Positions 1 to 12,990 of a stretch of DNA of 64,000 nucleotides are shown here, piece by piece (positions within the stretch are counted from its first letter, which is position 1; every line of letters starts with the position of its first letter). Made by a program: the position numbers and the translations under genes. Location: contig NC_083598.1 in the NCBI RefSeq assembly GCF_020882245.1, positions 7,743,178-7,807,177 on the forward strand, given 5' to 3'. The DNA comes from Rhopalosiphum padi. Its lineage: Eukaryota; Arthropoda; Insecta; Hemiptera; Aphididae. The notes beneath the pieces were generated by a model, which made no database searches, was not told the DNA's origin, and saw only the letters and a list, made by a program, of their open reading frames with translations.

Positions 1-319
1 TTATAGTACAATACTGTCATGTAGTAAAATATGAACAGTTAATAATAAAATTACATTTTATAATTATTTTATCATATTCAACTAATATTGTAGTTGGTTC
101 CTGTAATTTGGTAACATTTTTTTCTAAATAGTATAAATGATGAATATTATAAAACCTAATTCAAACATACACAAATACATCATAATATTTGTTGTTAAAT
201 ATTAATATATAAAAAGTTTCCAGCTAACAGTATTAAAATAATGTTTTATAGTAAAAAATATCACAGTGTTAAAGTTATTCAAATTTTTTTGTAGTAGGCC
301 TATACAAGATCTTAAATCT

Positions 320-3300
320 TTAGGAAACATTATTGATTGGATTATCCTTTTTTGATGGAGGCAACAAATGTTTTGGTAACGATTCGGGTAATTCAGAGCC
401 TTCTAATTTAATTTTGATTAGATACATAGCCAAGGCAAATTCATCAGAATCCAAAAGACCATCTTCATCCTGGTCAGCTAATTTCCATATTTTGGATAAT
501 ACTGAATTAGGTAATTTTGACTTAAGAAATTCTTCTTTAGCAGCTAAATAAAAAAAAAAAATTTAATTAACAGAAAATACTTTTTATAGTACTTAAATAT
601 GACAAATAACAAAAATACTAATTTCAAAACTAAATAATTTTCAGTGTTAGGAAAGAATACATTCATGTTTACAATCAAATTTTATTAACAACACTCAATT
701 ATATCAAATAGAACATGAACAAAATTTATATTTGTAAGAAACTTAAATGATTTTTAGATTAATCAAATAAAATTATTTTTTTAAATGTATTTTTAATATT
801 ATTACCATGTTATTGCATCGACAAATATTATTAAACAATACTTAAGATGTTTTGTTTTTTGTATTACAAACACATACTAAAATTTACTCTAAGCAATTCC
901 AATTATATGTTTTTAACTTAAATTATAAAGTGAATGAACCTATTAAATTTAAAGGTAAGGAAATTAAATAAATTCTCTGCTTGTTTTTTTACAATAGTTT
1001 AATAATTGTTAAGTGATTAATAAGTAAATAATAATATATTCTAAAATGTTATAATACTCATAAATTACTTAAAATTTAAAATATAGAAAAAAACCAATGA
1101 AATAAAACATAAATAATTTTCTTAACTTTGTGTTTGACAATAATTTAATTTATCGTAATATTAAAATTAACAACACAAAGTTGAATCTACTGTACTCAAA
1201 TCTACTGAATTGTCAATTTGTAAAATGGAACCAACATTAAGCAAGTGTATACTCCTTATTATTATCAACTATATTATATATACGTATAAATACGTAAAAA
1301 AAGAATATCTTCAAAAGTTATTTTTACCTAACTTTAAGTTTTATTTAGATTTATAAAATAATAATTTAAACAAATAACTAAGTTGAATGTGATCATTTTT
1401 TTTTTTTTAAGAATGTGAATATAAATATGTTTTTTATAAAAGAAAATGAACATAAACATATTTAATTTTCAAATGAACTTTACAAATACTGTGAATCAAA
1501 ACTTTATAATAGTATTATCCATGTTACTATTTACTTACCAGTGCGAATTGCTTTCCCATCATTCTTTTCTAGATTATTAAAAATATTGTCAAAAGGTTCC
1601 CTGTAATATTCAACAATCCATCTTTGATCAAATTTGCCTTCATCAATTCCTTCAGTTTTAGAATTAAAAGGAGTAGAAACATCATTTTTACATGGAATTA
1701 CATTACCTGTAAGTTATAAATATATTTATATAATAAATAGTAATATTATTAGCTTTATTGAAATTACAATTTTACATTATCTCGGTATTTATACAACAAT
1801 TTATGCATTTAATTCAATAATCCTTCATCTATGTCAGTTGTGGTAACTACCTAACAGTTAAAAAAACTTTTAACTGAATATTGTACTTATGATAAGGAAA
1901 AATGGGAAGCCAAAATTTTCATCAGACTACATCCTGCATTCTTGTCTGAATCTCCCAAACAAAACATTACTAAATCATTAATACTACTTATAAGAATATT
2001 CAACCTACTCAACATTTTTTCATACTTAACTATACATATTGTAAATAATCTTATAATTTAAATTATGTTGTGATTAAAAATTTTATGGCCACAGTTCTAA
2101 AGGATATAAAAAAAAAAAAAAACATAAGATATTTTTCACTTAAAATAATTATAAATTGGTATATTTTACAATCTAACTCCCAGATAAGTTACAAGTTTAT
2201 AACTAATCAATCAATAATAAATTATTTTAGAAACATAATGATATTGAATGTATTTTTTATAAATAAGTTTAAAGTTACTATCAAAAAGAACAATTTTTAT
2301 TTTTTATTTAACTATTCTAAAACAATTTATGATTGTATTACTATGCCCAATTTAATTTCTTAAGTATCTAAGTAATCTTAGCTATTGGTATTAATATATA
2401 ATATAATTTCAAATTTGTATTAAATAAAAACATACTTTGTACTTGTACTTCATTCATTGTCATTTCCATATTGAATCCATCCAGTAAATTTGTGGCACGG
2501 TTGATTAATTTTTCATCTAAATTGTTGAAAGAAGAAAAATCTTTTCCTTTTAATATTGCCTATTAAATTTCAAATTTTAAATATAATTAAATGTTAGAAA
2601 TCAAGAGTATTATTTGTACCTTCATATTTTCAACATCTGGAAAATCGCCCACACTAAGGTTTTTGTATTTTTCTTGTATTTCAACAAACACATTTTCCAA
2701 ATTACTTATCAGTTCATTTTGACAACGACTTTTGTTTATAATTCTTGATAATAATGGTACACGCGACTTGAGTTCACTCATTATATATGCATGTACCTTA
2801 AACAGGATTTCAATTTATTATGATGAAGTTACTTATTATTTATTTCATCATATTTTGCATACTATAATATATATAAACATATAGTATACATATTATTAAT
2901 ACTTACAATTGCTGTATTTGCTCTCTTCCCAATATGGTTCAATTTGGATATGAATGAATTATGTGGAAGAGATTTCATATCTTGAAATAAGTCATTTTCT
3001 TCTTCATTAAACATACTAAAAATATAATTTAATACTAGTTTCAACATTAAAATGTAAACACACAAAATGATTATGAGCATAAATCAACCATTATTTCTTA
3101 TTTTTATAATAATCTCAATTATTTGAATTCCATATGTTGTAATAAACTAATAACTAATAATAAGTGTTTAAGCTAGGTTCTTTTTTATGAAATTGAATAA
3201 AAATCAAAAATTAAACTTTCTATAATACAATAGTATAATATTATCTCAATTCCAATATCTTTCAATTATTTTTTTGATTGCTGAACAGTCAATCATACAT

Positions 3301-5160
3301 TTGTGAATACTCATTTATTTGCTTCAACACAAACTTATACATTTGAAAAATACTTTTCCATATAAAACTAAATTTTAATAGAATTTAAATACCAGTAATC
3401 AGTATTCGCAATTCAGTGCAAGTAGTTATCATTTTCTTACAAAATTAAAAATTATTTACTATTAACTATACCAAAGTTTAAGTACCTAAAAACTATTAAT
3501 ACTATACATTGCCTTAGTTTTAATTTAATTGGTAATCAAACAACAAACTAACTTAATATAAACTTACATCCGATTAACATCATTTTTATAAGGCTGATCC
3601 CAAAATGAACCAACATACACTCTTGGAACTTCTGGACAATCTATTGTTTTTCCGAGAGCCCACATGAGTGCACCATGAACTCTTAGCACTGATCTTGCAC
3701 TTAAAAAATAATAATAGTAATAATAAATTAAAGCTAATTATAATTATTTAATAGAAAAAAACATGTTTGAATGATATTGGATAAATAGTAATTAAACTAT
3801 TCTATTTTTTAGAGGATGATCTCTTAGTCTTTTTCTAAACAAAATTAATAACTCATTATTATAAAAAAATTCAAGACATTATAAAATATAAATAAATCTT
3901 ATCTAACCATTAAACATTTTAATTTTAAGTCAAAACAATTAAGCAAATTATATATTTTACAAATTGAAAACCATAATTTTAAAAAACAATCAAGTTATTT
4001 AAATTATACAAGAATGTGAGAATATTTTTAAATATTCAATATTAGTCTTTAAAAGAATTACAGTTCGTAACTAAATTAAACAAATTATTTTCCTATTATT
4101 ATACAGTCATACAATACTAATATTTAATACTACTTATATAGTACAAATTTAAATTTAAATTCAATCATATTGGAGTACTTTTATATTGAATATTTTCATG
4201 TACGCAAGAAATAGAGAATGAGTAATTATTTAAAGCATTATTATTTTATTCTAAAAATACAATGTTCAATTCAACCTAGTACAAAACTTACTCGATTGTA
4301 TCTGCTTTATTTAAAATAATTCTTAATTTGCTATCATGGTTCTTCAATACATCAATAGCTGCTTTCAATTCATCTGAGATATCTAATTTGTTAGCATCAA
4401 AAGTCAATACTATCATATCTGACCGCTCAGCAAACCAATTTAAACTTTCATTAAAATTATATTCTCGTTGATCTCTTTGTTTTTCTCCCGATAATATACC
4501 AGGTGTATCAACAAAAGTAATAGATTTCAATAATGGAGTATTCACAATTCCACAATTAAGTTTTTTTAAGAACTTATTTCCAAATCGTGACAGGTCAGAA
4601 AAATGTTTAGATGGGTCAGCTACAAGAGCATTACCAGGTATAGACTGTTCATTATCACCACCCATGACCACCATAAATTTATCTGTTGTTGGTTCTGGGC
4701 CTATACGAATACCAGGGTAATCTTTTTCAATTAGATATCTAAAACAAATTTAATGAAAAAAAATTACATAATAGGTAACGTCCTAACATAGATTTAAACA
4801 AATTATTATTTACCTTATCATTGACGTTTTGCCAGTAGAATATTGACCAACAAATAGTACCATGGGTTTAGCATCAAAATCTTGATCAGTTAATGGAGGT
4901 AAATGAAACTCGTGAAACAAATATTGTTTTTCGAGAGGTAAGACTTTGGATTTATAAATGTTTTTTAAACGATTAATACATGTATCATCTTCTTTTACAA
5001 AGTTCCTAAAATAATTAAATCAAAATAATATTAAACAATAAATGATAATTATTCATATATGTATTTACTTGTAAAACGAACGGTGAATTATCTTAGTAAA
5101 ATTTGGATTTCTACTTAAAGCTTTACAGCAGCGGACAAAACGATATGGAAGTACACCCAT
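320..5160 (-). CDS. EHD: EH domain-containing protein (EHD/Past1 family ATPase), nine coding exons
   Basis: Dynamin-related ATPase that tubulates and severs membranes during endocytic recycling. Exons joined by GT/AG sites in a consistent frame: 5160-5069, 5005-4814, 4738-4292, 3699-3568, 3015-2907, 2796-2620, 2559-2436, 1706-1539, 543-320 (1665 nt, 554 aa; EHDs are usually about 530-550). Visible motifs: P-loop GQYSTGKT (residues 84-91), GIRIGPEPTTD, DTPGILSGEKQR (from 172), LNKAD (237-241), a helical region with VGDFPD, then a C-terminal EH domain with KLPNSVLSKIWKLAD and a full EF-hand loop DQDEDGLLDSDE (504-515). The tryptophan of the NPF pocket is present (W500). Odd points: the stretch before KVLPLE is about 50 residues and unlike the usual N-terminus; the canonical linker text before the EH domain (the KDKP region) is missing or replaced by EYYREPFD. 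Family assignment is certain. Whether it is the main Past1 orthologue or a divergent paralogue is open; an alternative first exon is possible. Confidence 0.93.
1120..1190. repeat. possible foldback-family fragment in the last EHD intron
   Basis: TTTTCTTAACTTTGTGTTTG, then TTATCGTAATATTAAAATTA, resembles the right arm of the foldback at 6390-6450 at lower similarity. It lies in the intron between EHD exons 8 and 9. Confidence 0.35.
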
Positions 5161-6097
5161 TTTTATAAAAATAAAAATTATCTTTTAAGTGAATTAAAAT
5201 GTTTTAGTGGTATTATAAATAACAATTAACAATTAATGTTGAAAGAATAAATTGAAACAATGCTTAACATTTTGGTTATTCATAAAAAAAAATTAGAATT
5301 AAAGTATCTAAAACTGAACGCAGAGTTAGAACTTTCGAATTTGTACTTTTGAGTTTTGAGACTTCAAACGTGAGATCATAGTATGCACTTGCTAGCACTA
5401 CATCACACAACTTACTAGTTACCTACTGACAAATATACAAAATAACAAGTTAATCATGACAACGAATCAACAACGATGAATGATATCTGTAACATATACA
5501 TGGCCAAACACATAAGACCGGCTGACGGTTAGAGGACAATACAGATAACGGGTATCAAAAAAAAAAAAAAAACTAACCTTGAAAATTTCGAATAATTTAA
5601 ATTCATGCAAGGAAATCACAAATTTTAAAAACATAATCGATTGTTGCAGAAACAGGTTTTATTTTTTACAGTAACGCCAGTAATTATGGGCACTAGAAAT
5701 TTACCGCCCCTAATTAAGGAAATAAGTACCTAATTTTGTATAATATTACCCATGCGACATGCATATCTATTTTTAAACTGTATAAAAATACTAAAAATTA
5801 AACTCAATTTAAATAAGACATATAAGAAAATAACATTACATTTTTTATAGGTAAGTAGGTAAACACATTACATATCTAGTTTTTTGATTAGTAAACGATT
5901 TAATTATATTTTTTTAACGTGAAAAAACCAGGAAATGATTTGATATACCATTGCTAAATTGAATAATATTTCCTATTTATTTTTTTTTTCGTGATCGTAA
6001 ATACATTTTTACTCACATAAAAAATATCGTTCCATTAAACATTTAAACGATCAAACATGAAACAATTAGTTCATAGGTAGTTGCTAGTGTAAAAACA

Positions 6098-6546
6098 TTA
6101 AGAGGACGCCATCCCACAAGTGTTTTATCTGTCTTACTAACGTACCTACATCATAACAAATTTGCGTTCAGCAAAACACATTTTGTGATGTTAGCTTTAA
6201 TATTAGAGTAAATTTTTCTACAACTAAATTTAAAGGTAAAAATATTATCTAGAAAATGACATACCTATGAATTTATCGATATTTTCATTTTAAAGTTGTA
6301 ATATTTTACTTAGTTATAACTTTATAAGTTATAACTCACTTTAAAACTATAATTTCAATAAAAGTATAGGTATGTAATTTTCTAGATAATATCTTCTTAC
6401 CTTTAAATTTGATAATAGGTAAATTTACTCTAATATTAAAGCTAACGTCACAAAATGTGTTTTGCTGAATATAATTTTTTTATGATGTAAGACAGAGACG
6501 AATTCACGAATGTCAACACATGCGGGTATGGTCATAACTCCTCTTA
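6098..6546. mobile_element. long foldback (inverted-repeat) MITE
   Basis: Two arms of roughly 220 bp are imperfect reverse complements. Left-arm blocks such as AGCAAAACACATTTTGTGA, TTTAATATTAGAGTAAATTT and TATCTAGAAAATGACATACC reappear in reverse order and complemented on the right. The centre (about 6312-6336) is itself a near-perfect palindrome built on AGTTATAACTT, so almost the whole element is one hairpin. Both ends read TTAA next to an AGAGGA/TCCTCT terminus, which would suit a TTAA target duplication of piggyBac type, but the superfamily cannot be settled. No coding capacity. Confidence 0.8.
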
Positions 6547-8215
6547 AAAACTACAAGCAAAAATATGAATACCAATACTTAGGTTAGCCGGTTTAGGATA
6601 TATTTCGCATAAATCAGTTTTTCTATATTTCTACCCACAACTTATCACTTCCTTTCAATTCTAGATCTTTAGTAAAAAATTAAAACGATTACAAGAAAAT
6701 TTTACAGGGATTTGAGAGATTAATGGATTATTCATCAAAATAAAAAATAAATTCATTCACAAATGTAGTGTGCAATGCGGTTATTGTGGCTAACACAACC
6801 AATAATCGGTGCCTACTGCCCATACAATCTATTTTCTATGGTGCCTATACTGCCTGCCGGCTGGCATTATCCATTAGTCTATTAATAGCATTTTTCTTAC
6901 ACACTATAAATTTCAAATTTGAAATATCATAAATTAATTATAAAAGCCTTTTATAAAATGTCCAAGTTTGACGATATATTATTATGTATATTTTTTTCTA
7001 GAATCTATTTCAAACCAAAATTTAAATTTAAACACTACAATAATTTACCTACCTATCTATAGTGACAGTTACAACTGTACTATGCCTATTTATAAATACC
7101 TACACTTCTGCAGGATTATCGTTATCTTAAATAAACCTAATAAACTAATCGTGGTCACTATATCTATATGACTCAGCAGTACTCACTGCTTACTGATCGG
7201 AAATTAATGTCGCACTGGTTTTTACATGGCCTTAGATACAGAATTTAGATTTTTTACTATTTATTAGTATTTGCTTATTAAGTATCTATATCAGGGGTGG
7301 CATACTTATACAGTTATACCTATTACTTACGTGGTAGTCGCTACTAATTAATAAATAAGTATACTTATTAGTTATTAATTATTATATATAGGTAGTTAGA
7401 TTGTTTAATTCGAACTAATTATTTTGTTCTACAGTTGTAGAACTCAATAGATACATTAAGACTGTGAAGTTTTCTTTTTATTACCTATAATAATATAATA
7501 GTATATTTATATAGACACTATATTTACCTATAAAAAAATAATTTAATGCACTTCAATCTTTAGTACCTATTTGAGTTCCACAAATTACCTATATAGTAAG
7601 ATAGATTAAAATTGAATCATATTACAACATTTATTATACAATCATTTAATATTTTAATCTATAAGCTTCGTAATTCATAACAATCAACTTAGTTGGTTAT
7701 AATTTTAAAACCTGATAAAATTACAATTAACAATATGTACACAGTAATACTGTAACAGTATACATAAATAGGTACACATTTTTAGATATGTATTATCACT
7801 ATTATCTGTACAGTTTTGAGTTATGTTAATATTTAGTTAATAGTTAAGTAATAACTAATTACTATAGGTCTATAAATTTTAAACTATGTGTTTTAAATGC
7901 AGAACGTTACTGCGGCGTATAATATAGATTATAGGTGTATCTGTATCCATGTATATAATAGCATTGATTATAGGTACCTATGTATGTGACTATGTTATAA
8001 CCTATATTATATAATATATTTTTTTTTATTTTGACTTTAATAGAATTAGCTTTTACAGTTTTTACAAAAATATTATTTAATTAATGATAAATTTAAATTA
8101 TAAAACGTACAATTATTATAAGGGCATAGGCATACAATTCTATTTTTATTTAAAGAACATTAAAAATGAATTATAATAATTAGATAGATATTAGTATATT
8201 ACAAATAAATAAATG

Positions 8216-8603
8216 CAGAGGTTCCCAACCATTTTTTACTCACCCTAAGGTATGTTCTAATAAGTTTAGAATCTAAACATTTGGAGGTTTCAAATTTCAA
8301 TATAGTGTGTCGTGGATTTATATTTTATAACTTCGAGTTTCTTTAGGTAGTTGTAACTTGTAACTAAACATATTATTATTATTATTTATCATTCACTTAT
8401 ATTATTATATTTTATAAAAATATACAATATTTTTTATTAATAAAGCATTCAACACACATACGATATATATAGCTGAAAGCCTATAACTTTCATAAAGTCA
8501 TTATTTTTTTAAATTTTTAAATATATATATGATTGCTTTATGTTTAAAATAATTTCATGGCCCCCTAATTTCAATTTCGCGAAACCCTGGTACGGATCCT
8601 CTG
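8216..8603. mobile_element. degraded hAT-type MITE
   Basis: The left end reads CAGAGGTTCCCAACC, the usual look of insect hAT termini. The right end, reverse complemented, reads CAGAGGATCCGTACC, matching at 11 of 15 positions. The 8 bp flanks AATAAATG and AATTGATG agree at 6 of 8 positions, consistent with an old 8-bp target duplication. No coding capacity is visible. Confidence 0.6.
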
Positions 8604-9930
8604 AATTGATGGACAACTTTAAGTATTAAATGCTAATATATAATTATTTATAAATTGGCTTGTTATTATTTTTTCAATTTATTAATTCTGGCTCTCACAT
8701 TCTTATAAGAACATACTAACTATTTAGTGTTAAGTTTATCTTGTTATTTGTTATATTTGAATTTTGTTTGAACTCCTATATTGGTGTTAAGGTACGTATC
8801 ATGCATATCTGATTCAATGCGTGTTCTTTCAATACGTTTAAAATTGCATGTTTCGACTCATTTATTAAAAATTCATAATACACACAAGTTGATGATGTAG
8901 ATATATTATTTGTAATTTGTATATGCTTCCCGTATTATGTAGGTAGTTTTCGAAACATATAAGTTAAACACTTGAATGTACCATGTTGATACTTGATAAA
9001 ACTATAAAAGGATAGAAAAAGTAAACTTTTCAGAATAAAAGAAAAAAATTTGGCAGAAAAGAAGTGAAAAAACTATGAAGACGTGGACCAAGTAAATATA
9101 GTTATTTTGATAAATATTCAAAACACCAAAATTATTTGTAAATTAAATATTTCAATAAATTGGACGGTCGGACGTTACATATATATTATTTCGACAGTTA
9201 CCTATTTAAACAAATAATTCTAATATATTACGTCTATATAATATTAGCTGAATAACCCGGCTTCGCGAGTGTCTAGTGTGTTAAATAATCGATTCGTATT
9301 TTATAAACTGTTTTTTTATTATAATTAAACTATTTAAAGCCTATCCATGAAACATATAATCATTTTTATTATTTAACTTAATTTATGATATTTATAACTT
9401 AAATGACAAATAAAATAAAATTGGAAATAATAAGAGTGATTTACTCGTAGTAGTGTATTTGGATCAACTTTTTGAAAAAAAAAATCGCTTAATTAATTAT
9501 AAATGACAGTATGACACTCTAAAAACGCGTAATCGTTATATACAACCATTTATTTAACCGTTATCACCAGATAAAAAGAAATGAAAAATCGGGTGACGTG
9601 TGACACTCGGAAAAGTATTTGGAACATTTCTGTGAAAAAAAAATTGGAAAAAGTTAAATAGTGTCGTCACAAAATTGGAACATAAAAAAGGTCTGTTATT
9701 CTTTTATATATATAATAAGGATATTTATTGATTCATATTTTAGTGTAAATAAAAAATATTTTTAAAATATTGTTATTTAGTTAATCAATAATATTTATTA
9801 TTATTATGTTCAATATATTATATATTTTATACATGGAAAACATTTTAAAGTTGTATTTATTTTATTTTTATACTTTATAATTCTATATATTCATAATAAA
9901 ATAATATTTCAATATCTAATGTAAAATATT

Positions 9931-9953
9931 TTATTATTATTATTATTATTATT
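9931..9953. repeat. (TTA)n microsatellite
   Basis: Uninterrupted TTA/TAT trinucleotide run in gene-free AT-rich sequence. Confidence 0.9.
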
Positions 9954-10387
9954 TTTTAAGTTTATCTGTATATTTGTTATTATAATAACTGATGCAAAAT
10001 ACATAACTTAAGAGTAAAAGTTTACTACATAATATTATATGATATAAAAATAATAGTGCACTGTCGTACTTTTTGTTTTTTTCTCTGACCCACGAGCAAT
10101 ATAGAAAATTTATTTTCAATTGGTAAAACCTATAAATATTTTGTTAGATTTATTATTATAGAAAAAAATATAATTTAATTAGGTAATCAATAATCTAACC
10201 CCTAAAATTAACATTGCCTATATATTGCGTTTATGTCTTTTAAACAATATTTAAAATTGTATGTAAGTTATGAGTAGATTGTAGATATATAAACCCATCT
10301 GAAATATATAAGTAATATAACAATTAAAAATTCTCATACATCATAGGAAAATCAAAAAAATCCAAAGTACCTACATATACTAAAGAT

Positions 10388-10452
10388 TGTGTTCTTATTT
10401 TCTTAACTTAAAGTTTGACAATAGATTGATTTACTCTAATATCAAGCATTTA
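10388..10452. repeat. fragment related to the 6.1 kb foldback family
   Basis: TTCTTATTTTCTTAACTTAA then GATTTACTCTAATATCAAGC follow the order of the foldback right arm (CTTCTTACCTTTAAATTTGA, then AAATTTACTCTAATATTAAA) with substitutions. Confidence 0.5.
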
Positions 10453-10460
10453 AAGCAAAT

Positions 10461-10530
10461 ACAGTGAAACCTTTAAATACTGGATACTATATAGCTCGCT
10501 GATTCAGAGGTGTTTGCTATTTAAAGGGAT
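10461..10530. repeat. possible pogo/Tigger-like terminal fragment
   Basis: ACAGTGAAACCTTTAAATAC resembles Tc1/mariner-pogo type ends. A weak inverted partner (GCTATTTAAAGGGAT) lies about 60 bp downstream. A similar start, GTAAAACCTTTAAATAGCAG, occurs at 22491. The assignment is tentative. Confidence 0.3.
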
Positions 10531-12599
10531 AAATTGTATTTTAATTAAATAAATTAATTAAATACATTTTATTTTTACATACATTGAATATATCTTAAAA
10601 ATTAATATTTATGAAAAAAAAAACAATTACTTTAGTTAGTTTACTAGCTTGAGGCATAGTCATTTCGTAGTCATTTCCCATTGTCTAACCCGAACGGCAT
10701 CCGTTTAAGCTCATATATACTACCCATCTGGAGTTATATAATAAATTATGTCTTTTCTATAGTGTTCTTACTCATGGATAGCTGATAATGATCGAAAAAC
10801 ATGTCTAAATTTACCTATATCATACCTATATAATAATCGGTTAAATTGTTCATTTAAGAATAACGATCTTATTCACAGTTATTTTAGCAATACGATTTTG
10901 GTATAATAAACGACACAAAATATACTTTCTCCATCCTTTTTCTTAATAAAAATTTTAAATTGAAAATTGTATTACATTATTTTAAGTCTTCACACATCTC
11001 ACATTTAATTTATTAATTTTCGTTCATGTATAGTCACGTAGTTGATAAGGTCGGAAAACTGTCGGAGACATACACTCGATAGTATCAGGTCCTCCCTTGT
11101 CATTTTAATCAAAATTTAATGCTACTTGATGGATACCATTTTTGATACATGCGTGAATACTTATTTTATACACTAAACAGACCTTGTTATTTCTACATAA
11201 ATGTATATGAATTAAAAGTACATAATTAAACAGGATTGAGTGAAACTACCTATCTAAATTCTAAATCCATTGATTCTACCTCCATCATTTCTCGATTATC
11301 TTCTATAATAAATTTGTCATATCTATCTTCATCCGACGTAAGTTATTATTTAAAAATAACCTAAGGATAGTTTAGTTCATGTATCGTATTAGACTTAATT
11401 ATCTCATAGTAGTGAATCTATATTTATAATTCGTAATAGGAATTTCGTTTTAAAACATACGATTTTATCTATCATAAGTGGTCGAATTCATTTGTTTTAT
11501 TGTTTAACCACAAAATAGTAAATGAATATAAGGCAAACCTCAGAGCTTTTGCTATTCAATCGAGTATACCTGGCAATGTAGCATCGGTTTTTTCCATAAA
11601 GTTGTTTTTTAAATAATAGATCAATGAACTCTTTAACTTATAAATTAGAAACTCTTGCAATAATATATATATCTGGAGCCTGGACGATAGATATTCTTTT
11701 GTACACGTAGTAAAGCTTCTCGAATTTCTTTCCATTTGTAGTTATATGCAAATGTTATAGCTAAATCTGAACTTCTATATTGTTTAACTTAGGCCAATCC
11801 GTTTTGCGTTCATTCGTGCATATACTATGATGTGTCTATGTAGAGTAGATATCCTTTAAAGTTTTATGAATATACAACTAATTTTCCAAGTAGATCTACT
11901 TGAACGTCTTATTTTCTTATCGCATCTTTTAAATCAATATAGTTATATCTGCCCTAAGTGTCTAAGTATTTTTTGTTGATATTATAACAATTTAATTTGT
12001 AGGTATTTATTTTTTCTTACGTGTCAACTAAATATACTGACAAAACAAAACGCCATAGCAAAGTAAAGAGTTATTGTCACCACCCCTCGTAATAATTCTA
12101 TAAACATAAAAACTAACTATAGAAAACGTTTTGCTTAAGGGTAGATACTAGATTCATTGTCTGTTCACATTGTGAAATGTCTATTGAATATCTATTCTAT
12201 ATATCTTCTCTGTAATTTACATAATTAATGCATATTGTGCGCACTATAAAATCGATGAAGTTCATTGATACATTGTAGTTAATTATTGTGGCTCTGAATT
12301 ACAATATCTCACTTTTCCAACTGCTGTCCTACTACTGTTTACTATTAAAGGTAGTACATTAACTATAAGTTTATAAATCTTTAATTAACTTATTTTCACA
12401 ATGAAGTAAAAATTAACCTTCTTAGTTAAGAAAAGTTATTAAGCTAATAATTTCATTGGTTTCTACTCCCCTGAGGTTATAGGATTTTTTTTTTGTTTTA
12501 AAACAGTCGTTGTACTTATTGAATATATACATGATAAAATCAAATTGAGAATTTAATCAAGAAATAAAGGATATTATATTACACCGGGAAAGTTATTTT

Positions 12600-12990
12600 G
12601 ATTGAAACAAGTGTTTTAAAAGATGCAAAAAAATCTTGTCCAAAAGATCAAAGGGATACCTAAATCTAGCTTTCTACGTCAAATTCTGACTTATGGGTAT
12701 CAAACATTGTTGATAACTAAGGGAGATGAGGAAATAATAAACATCTTTGAAAGAAGAAAGTGCTACGCCAAATCTACGGACTTATATAATATAGACAATG
12801 GAGAATTCAAGAATATAGGACATAGGTAAACAAATTAACCAGGGAGTCTACCAACTATATATTTAAAAACTCGCCATAGTACTGCGTATCTATAAAGCAA
12901 AAAATTATAATAGGTTAAACATGTATAGAGATCTAGAGGTATAGCACACAATATTTTTATCAGGAAACTGAATGGAAAAGGTACTAAACT
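12600..12990 (+). pseudogene. non-LTR retrotransposon (LINE) reverse transcriptase relic, C-terminal part
   Basis: A 68-codon open stretch (12623-12829) encodes ILTYGYQT..ITKGDEE..NIFERRK, followed by DNGEF. This matches the recurring C-terminal pattern of insect LINE reverse transcriptases (a (V/L)TYG.ET segment, then a DEE..L.IFERK segment and a short D(N)GEWR segment). After a stop, a further piece reading NRLNMYRDLE lies about 80 bp on and may correspond to the RLRW.GHV.R region. Reading-frame breaks, truncation at both ends and lack of catalytic motifs mark it as a dead fragment. The clade cannot be named from this piece. Confidence 0.65.

Noticed and set aside
333..551. 72-codon plus-strand ORF opposite the last EHD exon
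   Set aside because: Antisense shadow of the EH-domain exon.
2587..3080. Separate small minus-strand ORFs near 2.6-3.1 kb
   Set aside because: They are exons of the EHD gene read through into introns; splice sites and EHD similarity place them in one protein.
7292..7305. CAGGGGTGGCATAC, a hAT-like terminus
   Set aside because: No inverted partner or 8-bp duplication found nearby.
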